A DNA stretch of 64,000 bases from positions 1-64,000 of the forward strand of contig SCRA01000038.1 of assembly GCA_004297985.1 (NCBI GenBank). The letters run 5' to 3'. The stretch is from a bacterium (GTDB lineage: Bacteria > Vulcanimicrobiota > Vulcanimicrobiia > Vulcanimicrobiales > SCRA01). Under the pieces are notes generated by a model. The model did not search any database, was not told the origin of the DNA, and saw only the letters and a list, made by a program, of their open reading frames with translations. Both the position numbers and the translations under genes were made by a program. Shown one piece after another: positions 25,362 through 36,068 of the stretch (position 1 is the stretch's first letter; each line of letters starts with the position of its first letter).

Positions 25362-26429
25362 ATGCGACTGTACATCCGAGCGGATTCATCACTGCGCATC
25401 GGCACGGGGCATATCGTGCGCTGCATGACCGTGGCGACCGCGCTCCGGGGTCACGGGTTCGAGGCCGTTTTTATCTGCCGTACGCTTCCCGGCGACATCA
25501 GCTCGCTCGTCGAGCAGCGCGGGTTCGATGTACGGCGTCTACCCCCACCCGTGGCGGGAGATGCCCCCGGCAGCGATGACGCATCGCTGACGCGTTCGGC
25601 GATCGGCGGCGAAGTGGGATGGCTTATCGTCGATCACTATGCGCTGGACGCGCGCTGGGAGCGTGCCGTGCGTCCGTGCGTCGAGGGTATCGTGGCCATC
25701 GACGATCTCGCCGACCGGCCGCACGCGTGCGACGCGCTGTTGGATCAGGGCCTGCATGCCGATGCGGCGACACGCTACGGATCGCTGGTCGAACCCGCCA
25801 CACGCCTGTGGCTGGGGCCTGCGTACGCGCTGCTGCGCGACGAGTTCGTGAACGTTGAGCACCATATGCGAGCGCGTGACGGCCGGGTTCGGCGACTGTT
25901 GATCTCTCTTGGTGGCAGCGATCCTCGGGGCTTCACGTCCATGGCGCTTGAGGCAGTACGCGCCGTCGACGGGTTCGAGGTCCCGGTAGATGTGGTCGTG
26001 CCGGCTTCGAACCCGCATCGGGCGAGGATCGCGGCGCTGGCGGCCGATGCCCCCAACGTGACGGTGCATGGCTACGTCGAGCGCATTTCGGATCTCATGC
26101 GTGCCGCGGATCTCGCCATCGGCGCCGGTGGGACGACGACCTGGGAGCGTTGCGCCGTGGGTCTGCCGACGATCCTGCTGGTGCTCGCCGAGAACCAGGC
26201 GAGCGTGGCAGGCAGTGTGGAGGAAGCAGGAGCGGCCTGGAACTTGGGCGATGCCGGCGCCTTGAAGCGAGAACAGCTCGGCGCCGCTCTCGCGCGGGCG
26301 CTGCGCTCTCCGGAGGAGCTGCGGCGAATGTCGGCGGCGGCTCTAGCGCTGATGCGTGGAGCCGGCACGCAGTGGCTGGCGTCGATGCTCGAGCTCGTCG
26401 GCGGAACGGCGGCACGTGATTCGGCGTGA
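25362..26429 (+). CDS. pseG: UDP-2,4-diacetamido-2,4,6-trideoxy-altropyranose hydrolase PseG
   Basis: GT-B-fold hydrolase that removes UDP from the sugar before condensation. The 355 residues begin MRLYIRADSSLRIGTGHIVRCMTVATALR (the RxDxSxxIGxGHxxRC motif, residues 5-21, contains the catalytic His) and end with the UDP-binding block AIGAGGTTTWERCAVGLPTILLVLAENQ. It follows pseF after 2 bp and overlaps the next gene by 14 bp. Confidence 0.93.
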   Translation: MRLYIRADSSLRIGTGHIVRCMTVATALRGHGFEAVFICRTLPGDISSLVEQRGFDVRRLPPPVAGDAPGSDDASLTRSAIGGEVGWLIVDHYALDARWERAVRPCVEGIVAIDDLADRPHACDALLDQGLHADAATRYGSLVEPATRLWLGPAYALLRDEFVNVEHHMRARDGRVRRLLISLGGSDPRGFTSMALEAVRAVDGFEVPVDVVVPASNPHRARIAALAADAPNVTVHGYVERISDLMRAADLAIGAGGTTTWERCAVGLPTILLVLAENQASVAGSVEEAGAAWNLGDAGALKREQLGAALARALRSPEELRRMSAAALALMRGAGTQWLASMLELVGGTAARDSA

Positions 26430-26976
26430 GGCCTACCGGCTGCGGCCGGTGATGAGCGGCGATCTGGAGATGCTGTTGACGTGGCGCAACGCCCCGCACG
26501 TACGCCGCTGGATGTTCACTACGCACCTCATTTCTCGTGAGGAGCACCAGGCCTGGCACGAACAACTGCAAGGGTCGGAGAGCACGCAGGTGCTGATCTT
26601 CGAGTGTAGCGGCGAGCCGCTGGGCGTCGTCCAGTTTGCAGACATACGCCGCGATCTCGGATGCTGCTCGTGGGGATTCTATCTCGCGGCGGCGGAGCCG
26701 CCGCGCGGAACGGGCACGAAGCTCGGTGTCCTAGCGCTCGACTATGCGTTTGACGGGCTCGATGTGCGCGCGCTGCGCGCGCAAGTCTTGATAGGCAACG
26801 AGCGGAGCCTCGCGTTCCATCGCAAACTCGGATTTCGGGAGGAGGAAGCCCTCGTTCAGCGCGTCTTGGAGGACGGCCGCCGCGAAAACGTCAAAGTGCT
26901 GGAGCTCTTGCGCGATCACTGGCACCGGTCAAAGGAACGGGTTGAGCGATCCGCGTTCGGCAAGGAGGGTCGATGA
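26416..26976 (+). CDS. pseH: UDP-4-amino-sugar N-acetyltransferase PseH
   Basis: GNAT-family enzyme that acetylates the C4 amino group, the step between PseC and PseG. The 186 residues show RLRPVMSGDLEMLLTWRNAPHVRRWMFT and the C-terminal LRAQVLIGNERSLAFHRKLGFREE acetyl-CoA region. GTG 26416 is the start that retains the whole first strand; the Shine-Dalgarno is weak, and coupling to pseG through a 14-bp overlap is likely. It overlaps pseI by 4 bp. Confidence 0.88.
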   Translation: MIRREAYRLRPVMSGDLEMLLTWRNAPHVRRWMFTTHLISREEHQAWHEQLQGSESTQVLIFECSGEPLGVVQFADIRRDLGCCSWGFYLAAAEPPRGTGTKLGVLALDYAFDGLDVRALRAQVLIGNERSLAFHRKLGFREEEALVQRVLEDGRRENVKVLELLRDHWHRSKERVERSAFGKEGR

Positions 26977-28025
26977 GGGAGTTCAAGCTGGAAGGGCGCC
27001 TGGTGGGGCCACATGCGCCGCCTTTCATCGTCGCCGAGATGTCCGGGAATCATAACCAGTCGTTGGAGCGTGCGCTGGCACTCGTCGATGCGGCGGCCGC
27101 GGCGGGCGCGCATGCTATCAAGCTGCAGACGTACACGGCGGATACGCTGACGATCGACTGCGATCGGCCTGAATTCCGCATCTCCGACCCGAGCAGCCTG
27201 TGGCATGGACGGACGCTCTACGACCTCTATCGAGAGGCGTACACGCCCTGGGAGTGGCACGAGCCGATCTTCGCGCGTGCCCGCGCGCGTGGACTGGTTC
27301 CTCTCAGCACGCCGTTCGACGAGAGTGCCGTCGAGCTGCTCGAAAGCCTCGCTGCGCCGTGCTATAAGATCGCCTCGTTCGAGAACGCCGATCTCTCATT
27401 GATCCGTCTGGTTGCGAGAAAGAGAAAGCCCGTCATCGTCTCGGTGGGGATGGCTACGGTGGCCGAGATCGACGACTTGGTGCGCGCAATGCGCGCCGAA
27501 GGCGGCGAGGACATCGCGCTGCTCAAGTGTACCAGCACCTACCCCGCAAGCCCCGACGACTCGAACTTGCGGACCATCCCCCATCTGCGCGAGCTCTTCG
27601 GCGTACAGGTGGGCCTCTCGGATCATACGATGGGAATCGGCGTGGCCGTCGCAGGCGTGGCATTCGGGGCAACGGTCATCGAGAAGCACTTTACGTTGCG
27701 CCGCGCCGACGGGGGCGTCGACGCGGCCTTCTCGCTCGAGCCGGAGGAGCTCGCAGCATTGGTCAGAGAGACGGAGCAGGCGTGGCGGGCGCTGGGCGCG
27801 GTCCGCTATGGCCCGACGGCGGCGGAGCGGCCGTCACTGGCATTCCGCCGATCCATCTTCGTCACGCGCGATTTGCGAGCCGGTGAACCGTTGACGCGCG
27901 AGAACGTGCGGGTCATCCGCCCGGGGCATGGGCTCGCGCCGCGACACTACGACGGGGTGCTGGGGCGCCGGGTTCGGCGGGACGTCGAGCGGGGAACCCC
28001 GCTTGCCTGGGGGCTCCTCGAATGA
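26973..28025 (+). CDS. pseI: Pseudaminic acid synthase PseI
   Basis: NeuB-family enzyme that condenses the hexose with phosphoenolpyruvate to give pseudaminic acid. The 350 residues contain the TIM-barrel motifs FIVAEMSGNHNQSLERAL, GAHAIKLQTYTADTLT, LSTPFDESAVELLE, YKIASFENADL, STYPASPDDSNL and GLSDHTMGIGVAVAGVAFGA. A C-terminal SAF (antifreeze-like) domain follows (RSIFVTRDLRAGEPLTRENV). It is the sixth of six contiguous Pse enzymes, so the pathway is complete within one operon. Confidence 0.94.
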   Translation: MREFKLEGRLVGPHAPPFIVAEMSGNHNQSLERALALVDAAAAAGAHAIKLQTYTADTLTIDCDRPEFRISDPSSLWHGRTLYDLYREAYTPWEWHEPIFARARARGLVPLSTPFDESAVELLESLAAPCYKIASFENADLSLIRLVARKRKPVIVSVGMATVAEIDDLVRAMRAEGGEDIALLKCTSTYPASPDDSNLRTIPHLRELFGVQVGLSDHTMGIGVAVAGVAFGATVIEKHFTLRRADGGVDAAFSLEPEELAALVRETEQAWRALGAVRYGPTAAERPSLAFRRSIFVTRDLRAGEPLTRENVRVIRPGHGLAPRHYDGVLGRRVRRDVERGTPLAWGLLE

Positions 28026-28086
28026 GGCCGGCCTCAAGGACGCTCGCGCGGCGGGCGATATCGTAAAGATGAGCGGAGCTATGCCG

Positions 28087-29343
28087 ATGGGACCCGAGGA
28101 GTCGCTGATCGCTTGGAAGACCCAAGCTTGGACCAACCCTCAGACAGTGGCTTGGTACGCTCAGCGGATGAACGAGAACAAGGGTACCAACCGGCTGAAG
28201 AATCTCGTCGAAGTCGAGCTCTGCCGGCGCTGCGCCGCCGGCGATCGCGTGCTCGACGTCGGCATCGGCACGGGCCGCGGCAGCATACCGCTCCTCTCCA
28301 AGGGTTTCCACGTCACCGGCGTCGACAGTTCGCAGGCGATGCTCGACCAGTGCCGGCGGGAGGCCGGGGAGTCACCGATCGAGTTGCTGCGCGCGGATAT
28401 CGCCAGCCTGCCATTCCCGGACGCGTCGTTCGACACGCTGATCTCGCTCAACGTCCTCGTGCACTTCCCGCACTGGCGCGACGTCTTGCGGGAGTGGGCC
28501 CGGGTCGTGCGCCCCGACGGCCGCCTCATCTTCGACGTGCACTCGCTGGACCACGTGCAGGCCGTTTCGCGCGCGCACGGCGTGCCTACCGAGGAACTGC
28601 TCGCGCCGGAGAGGCGGACGGAGCTCTATGCGTTGCGCGTGCGCGCCGAAGACCTGGTACACGAGGCCGAAGCACTCGGCCTCTCCGTCGTCGCGATCGT
28701 TCCCTATGCCGCCGTGCTCGGCGGAGGGAACCGCAACTTCTGGCTCGACAACTCGCGTGCGTCGGGCTACTTGTGGGAACGCCTCCTATCGTGGATGGCG
28801 TTGGATGAGCCGCTATTCCAGTTTGGCCGATTCCTCGAGCAGTCGCTCTTCGCGCACCTGACCACGGAGGCAACGGGTCGATTCATGGCCGTGCTCTGCC
28901 GCACTTCCGACCCTGCCGCCAATCGATCCTGGCTGCAACGCAACCAGCAAATCAACGAGGCGCTGGCGCACGGCCTCTCCGCTCGCGTGCTGTCCGATGT
29001 CGTTCCCGGTGATTTCGCCGCTTGGCAAACCGAGCTGAACGGGCACTTGAATGATCGCCGCAACGAGCTCATGCTCTCCTTTCTCTGCACGGCGTTCGCC
29101 CCGTTCCTCGACTCCGGGTGCGGTGAGGACATCCTGGCTCAGGAGCATTTCGCCGCGCTGCGGCGTTACGTCAGGAAGTGGCGCATCGACGGAGCAACCC
29201 GGCACTTCGTGAAGTCCTGGCATCGCACGCCCTCTGTCCAGGAGGCGCTGACATGCGCCGGCGTGTCACTGGGAGCGGGCCTCGAGTACGAGCTTACACG
29301 CGAGCTGCTCGACGCGGTTGGCGCGTTCGACGAGGGAGGGTAG
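28087..29343 (+). CDS. SAM-dependent methyltransferase with long C-terminal extension
   Basis: Residues about 30-240 are a class I methyltransferase: VLDVGIGTGRGSIPLLSKGF (SAM motif I), VTGVDSSQAMLDQC and a FDTLISLNVLVHFPHW block. Residues about 240-418 match no family I recognise. ATG 28087 is preferred because GGAG lies 8 bases upstream; ATG 28069 is also in frame but has no Shine-Dalgarno. It follows pseI in the same operon and is only 2 bp from the next gene. The likely role is O-methylation of the nonulosonic sugar or glycan, inferred from context. Confidence 0.8.
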   Translation: MGPEESLIAWKTQAWTNPQTVAWYAQRMNENKGTNRLKNLVEVELCRRCAAGDRVLDVGIGTGRGSIPLLSKGFHVTGVDSSQAMLDQCRREAGESPIELLRADIASLPFPDASFDTLISLNVLVHFPHWRDVLREWARVVRPDGRLIFDVHSLDHVQAVSRAHGVPTEELLAPERRTELYALRVRAEDLVHEAEALGLSVVAIVPYAAVLGGGNRNFWLDNSRASGYLWERLLSWMALDEPLFQFGRFLEQSLFAHLTTEATGRFMAVLCRTSDPAANRSWLQRNQQINEALAHGLSARVLSDVVPGDFAAWQTELNGHLNDRRNELMLSFLCTAFAPFLDSGCGEDILAQEHFAALRRYVRKWRIDGATRHFVKSWHRTPSVQEALTCAGVSLGAGLEYELTRELLDAVGAFDEGG

Positions 29344-29345
29344 CG

Positions 29346-31403
29346 GTGGAGGCCATCGTCTCGCTGTTGTGGGGCAAGAACACCGAGGTACTGCGGCACT
29401 ACCTGGCACGCCGGCGCCGCATCGTCTTGGCGCCGGCAGGCTTCGCGGGGACCGACGCCGCCTCCGCGCGAGCCGTCCAGGAGGCCGGAGGCGCCGTTCA
29501 GGTGCTCGAGCATCTGGTTCCGGAGGGGCGGCTGGACGAGATCCGTGCCGATGCCGCACGCCGCGCGCACACCGTGGCGCAGGCTGTCGAAAGCGAGCGC
29601 TGGCCGGAATTCTGCGGCGTTACGGCGTGTAGCGTCGAGCGCGTTCGTGAGGTGCTGACGCAGCGGTTGGCCGACAAGCTTCTGCCTGAGCTGGTGCTCG
29701 TCGAGGCACTCGAGGTCGCGCGACGCATGCACGCGATCGAGCTTGTGGTCGTCAACGAGGACGTGACGAGCGTCGGCAAGACGGCGGCATTGTGGGCGCG
29801 CGCCAGGAAAATCCCAGTGGTCCATCTCGCGCACAGCGAGATTCTCGGTGAGCTCTATACCGTTCACCGTGAGTTTCACGCTGACGCCATGGTGGCGTTC
29901 GGACCCCGCGGGACGGAGCCGTACCGCGACTTCGGCATCGAGGAGCAGCGCCTGCCGGCGATCGGAAACCCGGCGTGGGACCGGTACGATGCGCTGATCG
30001 CCCAGCGCGCGGCTCTGCGAAGCGAAGTCTTTCGGCAGCTTGGCTTGAGCGAGCGGGCGCCCCTGGTGCTCTTTGGCACGACGTGGTCGGCACGCCTGAG
30101 CGCACACGACGTGCCGGATCTGTATGAGCGTAGCACACGGGCCTTCCTCATGGCGGTCCGTATCGTCCGTGCCGCTGGAATCGAACTCAACGTCGTCGTC
30201 AAAGATCGCCCCGCCAATGCGAGCTTCGGCAGACCGCTGCTGGATAGACTTGCCGGCGAGACCGGCATCGGCACCGATGCGTACCGTTACGCGACGAATG
30301 AGACCGAGGCACTGATCGTCGCGAGCGACGTGGTGGTCTCCGCCGACTCGAACCTCTCCATCGAGGCGATGATCGCCAACATCCCCGCACTCAACCTCTG
30401 GGACGAGCGGAGCTGGACCTTGGGACCGTGTTTCAGTGCCGATGACGGCATCGTGCAAACGACCAGCTCGGACCTCGCGGCGGCGATCGCCGGCGTGATC
30501 ACCAATCCGGGCTTTCGAAACGCTCTCCTTGCGGGCATGAGTGCCCGGCGCTCTCGCTACTACGTGGGAGGCGGAGCCGCTCTTCGAGTCGCCGAGGCGC
30601 TCATCGGCTACGCTCGTGCTCCTGAACCGGCGCCGTCGAGCAGCGCTCCCATCTATCCGTGGCAATTGTTGTCGATGGAGCAGGGGAACGATCTGCACGA
30701 AGGTTATATCGACCAGCCACGCAGCGAGCTCTTCGCACTCTTCGAGCATCAGCCGCGCTGCGTGCTGGATGTCGGCTGTTTTACCGGTGCCACCGGCCAA
30801 GCGATCAAGCAGCGGTATCGCGGCGCGCAGGTCTTGGGCATCGAGTTGAACCACGCGGCCGCGCAGGTAGCAGCCGAACGTATCGACCGCGTCTTCGAGC
30901 GGAAGATCGAAGAGCTGGACTTCATCGCCGAGGGCATCCAACCGGGGAGCATCGATACCGTGATCCTCGCCGACGTGCTCGAGCACATCTACGATCCCTG
31001 GGCCATGATGCTCCAACTCCGGCCGTGGCTCACGGAGGATGCGCAAATCGTCGCAAGCATTCCCAATTCGCGAAACCTCTTGCTGATCATGGATCTGGTC
31101 GGCGGCCGCTGGAGGTATGAGCCGGCGGGACTGCTGGACGTGACGCACATTCGCTTCTTCACCAAGGACGAGATCGTTCGATTCTTCTACGAAACCGGCT
31201 TTAACGTCGCGAAGATGGCCAGTGCGCCGGACGTGCGGCTCAACTCCGTGGTGGGCCCGGCTGGTGCCGCAACGGATATCGATCTGGGGAAGATGGTACT
31301 CAAAGGAGTCTCTCCCGAGGAGCTCGTGGAGCTCAAGACGTTGCAGTTTCTGGTGTTGGCACACCCGAACGGCCGCACAGACGGTTCGAGAATGGAGGCC
31401 TGA
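29346..31403 (+). CDS. Glycosyltransferase (GT-B-like) fused to a SAM methyltransferase
   Basis: A 685-residue two-domain protein. Residues about 1-430 look like a GT-B-fold protein related to CDP-glycerol transferases and UDP-sugar epimerases: PVVHLAHSEILGELY, MVAFGPRGTEPYRDFGI, APLVLFGTTWSARLS and ASDVVVSADSNLSIEAMIANIPALNL, where Ser/Glu of SNLSIEA corresponds to the nucleotide-sugar site. Residues about 450-680 are a class I methyltransferase (CVLDVGCFTGATGQAIKQRY, IDTVILADVLEHIYDPW). The start is GTG 29346. As no Maf-type transferase is present, this is a candidate for attaching and methylating the pseudaminic acid product. Confidence 0.72.
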   Translation: MEAIVSLLWGKNTEVLRHYLARRRRIVLAPAGFAGTDAASARAVQEAGGAVQVLEHLVPEGRLDEIRADAARRAHTVAQAVESERWPEFCGVTACSVERVREVLTQRLADKLLPELVLVEALEVARRMHAIELVVVNEDVTSVGKTAALWARARKIPVVHLAHSEILGELYTVHREFHADAMVAFGPRGTEPYRDFGIEEQRLPAIGNPAWDRYDALIAQRAALRSEVFRQLGLSERAPLVLFGTTWSARLSAHDVPDLYERSTRAFLMAVRIVRAAGIELNVVVKDRPANASFGRPLLDRLAGETGIGTDAYRYATNETEALIVASDVVVSADSNLSIEAMIANIPALNLWDERSWTLGPCFSADDGIVQTTSSDLAAAIAGVITNPGFRNALLAGMSARRSRYYVGGGAALRVAEALIGYARAPEPAPSSSAPIYPWQLLSMEQGNDLHEGYIDQPRSELFALFEHQPRCVLDVGCFTGATGQAIKQRYRGAQVLGIELNHAAAQVAAERIDRVFERKIEELDFIAEGIQPGSIDTVILADVLEHIYDPWAMMLQLRPWLTEDAQIVASIPNSRNLLLIMDLVGGRWRYEPAGLLDVTHIRFFTKDEIVRFFYETGFNVAKMASAPDVRLNSVVGPAGAATDIDLGKMVLKGVSPEELVELKTLQFLVLAHPNGRTDGSRMEA

Positions 31404-31407
31404 CACC

Positions 31408-32043
31408 ATGGAACAACGTTTTGAGACAGCGCAGGAGAGCTTCTGGAGCGGCGCTTTTGGCACCGAGTATGCTTCACGCAACGCCGGCGCGGCGTTGTTG
31501 GCATCCAATCGAGCGTTCTTCTCGAAGATGCTTGCGCCCACGCGCGGCGTGAAGTCGGTCCTCGAGTTGGGCGCGAACATAGGCCTCAACCTCGTAGCTC
31601 TGCGGCAGCTCTTCCCGCAGGCAGAGCTCGCGGCAGTGGAGATCAATGCCGCGGCCGTGAATGAGCTGCGCAAACTCCCGGACGTTGAGGTACATCATCG
31701 GTCCGTGCTGGAGTTCGCTCCCGAGCGTCGATGGGATCTCGTGTTCACGAAGGGCGTCTTGATCCACATCGCCCCGGAAGCGCTGCCGCGCGCCTACGAT
31801 CTCATGGTTCGCAGTTCGAGGCGCTACGTCTGCATCTGCGAATACTACAACCCCACGCCGGTCTCGATACCCTACCGAGGCCATGCCGAGAGGTTGTTCA
31901 AGCGGGACTTCGCCGGCGAACTGCTCGACCGCCATTCCGAGCTGGAACTCGTCCGGTACGGGTTCGTCTATCACCGAGACATCAATTTCCCGCAGGATGA
32001 CCTGACGTGGTTCCTGCTCGAGAAGCGGGCCACCGGCGGCTAG
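31408..32043 (+). CDS. Pseudaminic-acid-associated methylase
   Basis: A 211-residue class I methyltransferase resembling the family often encoded with pse genes. Features are [14 protein letters not shown] at the start, the SAM motif [38 protein letters not shown] and [22 protein letters not shown], plus [17 protein letters not shown] near the end. GGAGG precedes ATG 31408 by about 9 bases. It is the last gene of the pse operon. The exact methyl acceptor is unknown. Confidence 0.85.
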   Translation: MEQRFETAQESFWSGAFGTEYASRNAGAALLASNRAFFSKMLAPTRGVKSVLELGANIGLNLVALRQLFPQAELAAVEINAAAVNELRKLPDVEVHHRSVLEFAPERRWDLVFTKGVLIHIAPEALPRAYDLMVRSSRRYVCICEYYNPTPVSIPYRGHAERLFKRDFAGELLDRHSELELVRYGFVYHRDINFPQDDLTWFLLEKRATGG

Positions 32044-32069
32044 TCCAAGCCGGGACCCCTGGACGGGCG

Positions 32070-32078
32070 TGCTATACT
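32070..32078 (+). promoter_or_regulatory. Extended -10 promoter for rpsB
   Basis: TGC-TATACT (32070-32078) fits an extended -10 element; no good -35 lies at the usual distance. Transcription from here would give a leader of about 100 nt before rpsB. That leader holds a CACCC/GGGTG stem and several G-runs, and could be a ribosomal-protein-type leader, which I cannot confirm by eye. Confidence 0.5.
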
Positions 32079-32186
32079 CAAACGGCTGATTTCCCATCTC
32101 ACCCACCATGGACGGAGGGTGCTATGGTCCCAAAACGGGGAGTCCATGAGGGGCGAACCGGGGTCCAGAAAGGTGAACCCACCCTT

Positions 32187-32975
32187 ATGCCCGCCAACGT
32201 TTCGATGAAGGCCTTGCTCGAGGCCGGCGTCCACTTCGGCCACCAGACCCGCCGCTGGAACCCGCGGATGAAACCGTTTATCTTCCAGGAGCGCAACGGC
32301 ATCCACATCCTCGATCTCTCCAAGACCGTCGTCATGCTCCGCCAGGTCTACGACGCCGTCTACCAGATGGCCGCGGCCGGTAAAGTCATCCTCTTCGTCG
32401 GCACCAAGAAGCAGGCACAGGACGTGATCAAGGAGGAGGCGTTGCGCGCCGGGACCTTCTTTATCAACCAGCGCTGGCTCGGTGGCACGCTGACCAACTT
32501 CTCGACGATGCAGAAGCGCATCGCGCGCCTGCGCGAGCTCGAGGGGCTGAAGGAGCAGGGCACGTTCGACCTGCTTCCCAAGAAGGAAGTAGCCAAGCTC
32601 GAAGACGAGATGGAGCGCCTGGAGAAGTTCTTCGGCGGCATCAAGGATATGCACCGCCTGCCGGACGCCGTCTTCATCATCGACCCGAAGAAAGAGCGGA
32701 TCGCCGTGCTGGAGGCGCGCAAGCTCCACGTCCCGATCATCGCCGTGATCGACACGAACTGCGACCCCGACGAGATCGACTACCCCGTGCCTGGCAACGA
32801 CGACGCGATCCGCTCGGTCCGCTACATGGCCGGCAAGATCGCGGACGCGATCATCGAGGGCAAGACGGAGACGGAGAGCGCCTACGCTTATGCCGCCGAG
32901 GCGGGCGAGGGCGAGTACGCCGAGACGGCCGAGACGATCGGCGAGCCGGCCGCCGAGGAGCCCGCGCAGGCATAA
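32187..32975 (+). CDS. rpsB: 30S ribosomal protein S2
   Basis: Small-subunit protein. The 262 residues carry S2 signatures: [56 protein letters not shown] and the [21 protein letters not shown] block. The C-terminus has an acidic Ala/Glu-rich tail. ATG 32187 ([12 protein letters not shown]) is used, with AGGTG about 11 bases upstream. First gene of the conserved rpsB-tsf-pyrH-frr cluster, with its own promoter. Confidence 0.97.
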   Translation: MPANVSMKALLEAGVHFGHQTRRWNPRMKPFIFQERNGIHILDLSKTVVMLRQVYDAVYQMAAAGKVILFVGTKKQAQDVIKEEALRAGTFFINQRWLGGTLTNFSTMQKRIARLRELEGLKEQGTFDLLPKKEVAKLEDEMERLEKFFGGIKDMHRLPDAVFIIDPKKERIAVLEARKLHVPIIAVIDTNCDPDEIDYPVPGNDDAIRSVRYMAGKIADAIIEGKTETESAYAYAAEAGEGEYAETAETIGEPAAEEPAQA

Positions 32976-33006
32976 GCGCGGCGAATCGCCAACGAACATA
33001 CGCTCG

Positions 33007-33033
33007 AAGAGAGGCTGATGCAAGGCCTCTCTT
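33007..33033 (+). terminator. Hairpin between rpsB and tsf (attenuator-like)
   Basis: AAGAGAGGC (33007-33015) pairs with GCCTCTCTT (33025-33033), nine perfect pairs around a 9-nt loop, followed by TTC-rich sequence. It looks like a partial terminator or attenuator. A terminator-like element in this gap is known from E. coli and sets the ratio of S2 to EF-Ts. Confidence 0.6.
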
Positions 33034-33069
33034 TCGTGCAACGCATAACGGATACAGGTAGAACGCGCG

Positions 33070-33681
33070 ATGAGCAGTCAGACCACCTACAAGCCCCGTG
33101 CCGAGGAGGTGAAGAACCTCCGTGAGGCCACCCAGGCCGGCATGATCGAGTGTCGCGACGCACTCGTCGAGGCGAGTGGTGACTTCCAGAAGGCCAAGGC
33201 CAAGCTGGCGGCCGGCGGTGCCGCGAAGCTGGCCAAGAAGGCCGAGCGGGCGGCGAACCAGGGTTTGATCGAGTCGTACGTTCACGCGGGCGGAAAGATC
33301 GCCTCGCTGGTGGAGGTCAACTGCGAGACCGACTTCGTTGCGCGCGGTGAGAAGTTCGCCGGTTTGGCGAAAGATGTCGCGATGCAGATCGTGGCGATGA
33401 GCCCGCTCTACGTGGACCGCTCAGCGATCCCCGAGTCGGTGATCGCGGAGAAGAAGGCCGAGTTCGAGAGTCAGGCCCCGGCCGGCAAGCCCCTCGAGGT
33501 CAGGGAGAAGATCATCAAGGGCAAGCTGGAGAAGTGGTTCGGTGACGTCTGCCTGATCGATCAGCCATTCGTCAAGAGCGACTCCGGTCAGACGGTGGCG
33601 GAGCTGATCGCCGGCGTTGCGGGCGTGCTGGGGGAGAACATCAAGGTCAAGCGTTTCGCTCGTTTCGCGCTGGGCGAGTAG
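33070..33681 (+). CDS. tsf: Elongation factor Ts
   Basis: Guanine-nucleotide exchange factor for EF-Tu. The 203 residues include an N-terminal UBA-like domain (VKNLREATQAGMIECRDALVEASGDFQKA), and the catalytic TDFVAR motif within LVEVNCETDFVARGEKF. It belongs to the short EF-Ts type (about 200 residues, one core subdomain reduced) found in many non-enteric bacteria. Confidence 0.96.
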   Translation: MSSQTTYKPRAEEVKNLREATQAGMIECRDALVEASGDFQKAKAKLAAGGAAKLAKKAERAANQGLIESYVHAGGKIASLVEVNCETDFVARGEKFAGLAKDVAMQIVAMSPLYVDRSAIPESVIAEKKAEFESQAPAGKPLEVREKIIKGKLEKWFGDVCLIDQPFVKSDSGQTVAELIAGVAGVLGENIKVKRFARFALGE

Positions 33682-35002
<1,321 letters not shown>

Positions 35003-35007
35003 GTGGA

Positions 35008-35220
35008 GTGCACGAGAACGCGGTCGATGGACAATCGTTGCTCGCCCCGTTGCGGGAGGCGCGCGGGAGCCTTGGTCCAATCGGTCGGCTGATCGTGCTC
35101 GCTCCACCGCACCCCGCGATCGGTATCGGTGAGTTGCGCGTCCTGCGGGTCGATCCCGCGGATGCCGAGGGGAGGCCTACGGTGATCGTCTCCTACGAAG
35201 GCTACGAGCGTCTCGCGTGA
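35008..35220 (+). CDS. Small hypothetical protein between frr and cdsA
   Basis: A 70-residue frame starting at GTG 35008, five bases after frr, and ending in a TGA that overlaps the GTG of cdsA. It is in the place where uppS (undecaprenyl diphosphate synthase) lies in many genomes, but has no resemblance to it. The product (GRLIVLAPPHPAIGIGELRVLRVDPADAEG, then VIVSYEGYERLA) has no motif I recognise. Tight spacing at both ends supports it being real. Confidence 0.55.
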   Translation: MHENAVDGQSLLAPLREARGSLGPIGRLIVLAPPHPAIGIGELRVLRVDPADAEGRPTVIVSYEGYERLA

Positions 35221-36068
35221 CCGCGACCGACGAGTTGGCAAAGCCCAGCGCGGCAACGCGCGGCTTCAAACGTCGCGCGCTGATCGGCGTGGCGCTGGCG
35301 GTCGTTGGGATCGGATCGATCTTTTACCAGCCAGCCTTCGACGTCTTGGTCTACGTCATCGCGGTGGGGGCTCTCTGGGAGCTGCATAAGCTCGACGAGC
35401 GCAAGGGATCGCCGCTCCACTGGCCCGTGGCGTTGGCCGCCGTCAGCGGCTACGTGCTGCTGGCCGCCTTCGGGAAGCTGCCGCACTACGAGCGTGACCT
35501 GATTGGGCTCACCATCCTCGCGTCGTTCATCTACGGGCTTCTGCGTGCCGGCAGCGGCTATCTCTTGCGTACGGCGGTGACGGTGATCGCCGTGCTCTAC
35601 ATCGGTAAGCTCATCACCTACTACATCGTGCTGCGTAATATGCTCCCCGATGGGCTTGCGCTCACCGTTTATGCCGTGGTGCTGGTGGCCGTCACCGATA
35701 CGGCGAGCATGCTGGTGGGGATTCGCCTCGGGCGCCACCGGCTGACGCCTATATCGCCGCGCAAGACCGTCGAGGGGGCTGCGGGCGGCTTTGCCGCCGC
35801 CATAGCCATCGGCGTGCTGGCAGGGACGCAGGCGCCGTTGGGATTCGCGCCTTGGCAGGCGGCGCTGATCTCGGCCGTCACTTCGCTGGCAGCGATCCTC
35901 GGCGATCTCGTGGAGTCGGCACTCAAACGCGACGCGCGCGTCAAGGACGCCGGATCGGCAATCGGCAGCCACGGCGGCGTGCTCGATCGCTTCGACTCCT
36001 ATCTGTTCAGCGGGATCGCCTACTACTGGATGCTCCACCTGCTGCGCGGCATCCCGTTCGCACGATGA
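35217..36068 (+). CDS. cdsA: Phosphatidate cytidylyltransferase
   Basis: Makes CDP-diacylglycerol from phosphatidate and CTP. The 283-residue membrane protein has about 6-7 hydrophobic helices and the C-terminal family signature SALKRDARVKDAGSAIGSHGGVLDRFDS (residues about 239-266), including the Lys-Asp and Asp-Arg-x-Asp catalytic residues. The start GTG overlaps the preceding stop and the TGA overlaps the dxr ATG, so three genes are translationally linked. Confidence 0.93.
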   Translation: MTATDELAKPSAATRGFKRRALIGVALAVVGIGSIFYQPAFDVLVYVIAVGALWELHKLDERKGSPLHWPVALAAVSGYVLLAAFGKLPHYERDLIGLTILASFIYGLLRAGSGYLLRTAVTVIAVLYIGKLITYYIVLRNMLPDGLALTVYAVVLVAVTDTASMLVGIRLGRHRLTPISPRKTVEGAAGGFAAAIAIGVLAGTQAPLGFAPWQAALISAVTSLAAILGDLVESALKRDARVKDAGSAIGSHGGVLDRFDSYLFSGIAYYWMLHLLRGIPFAR

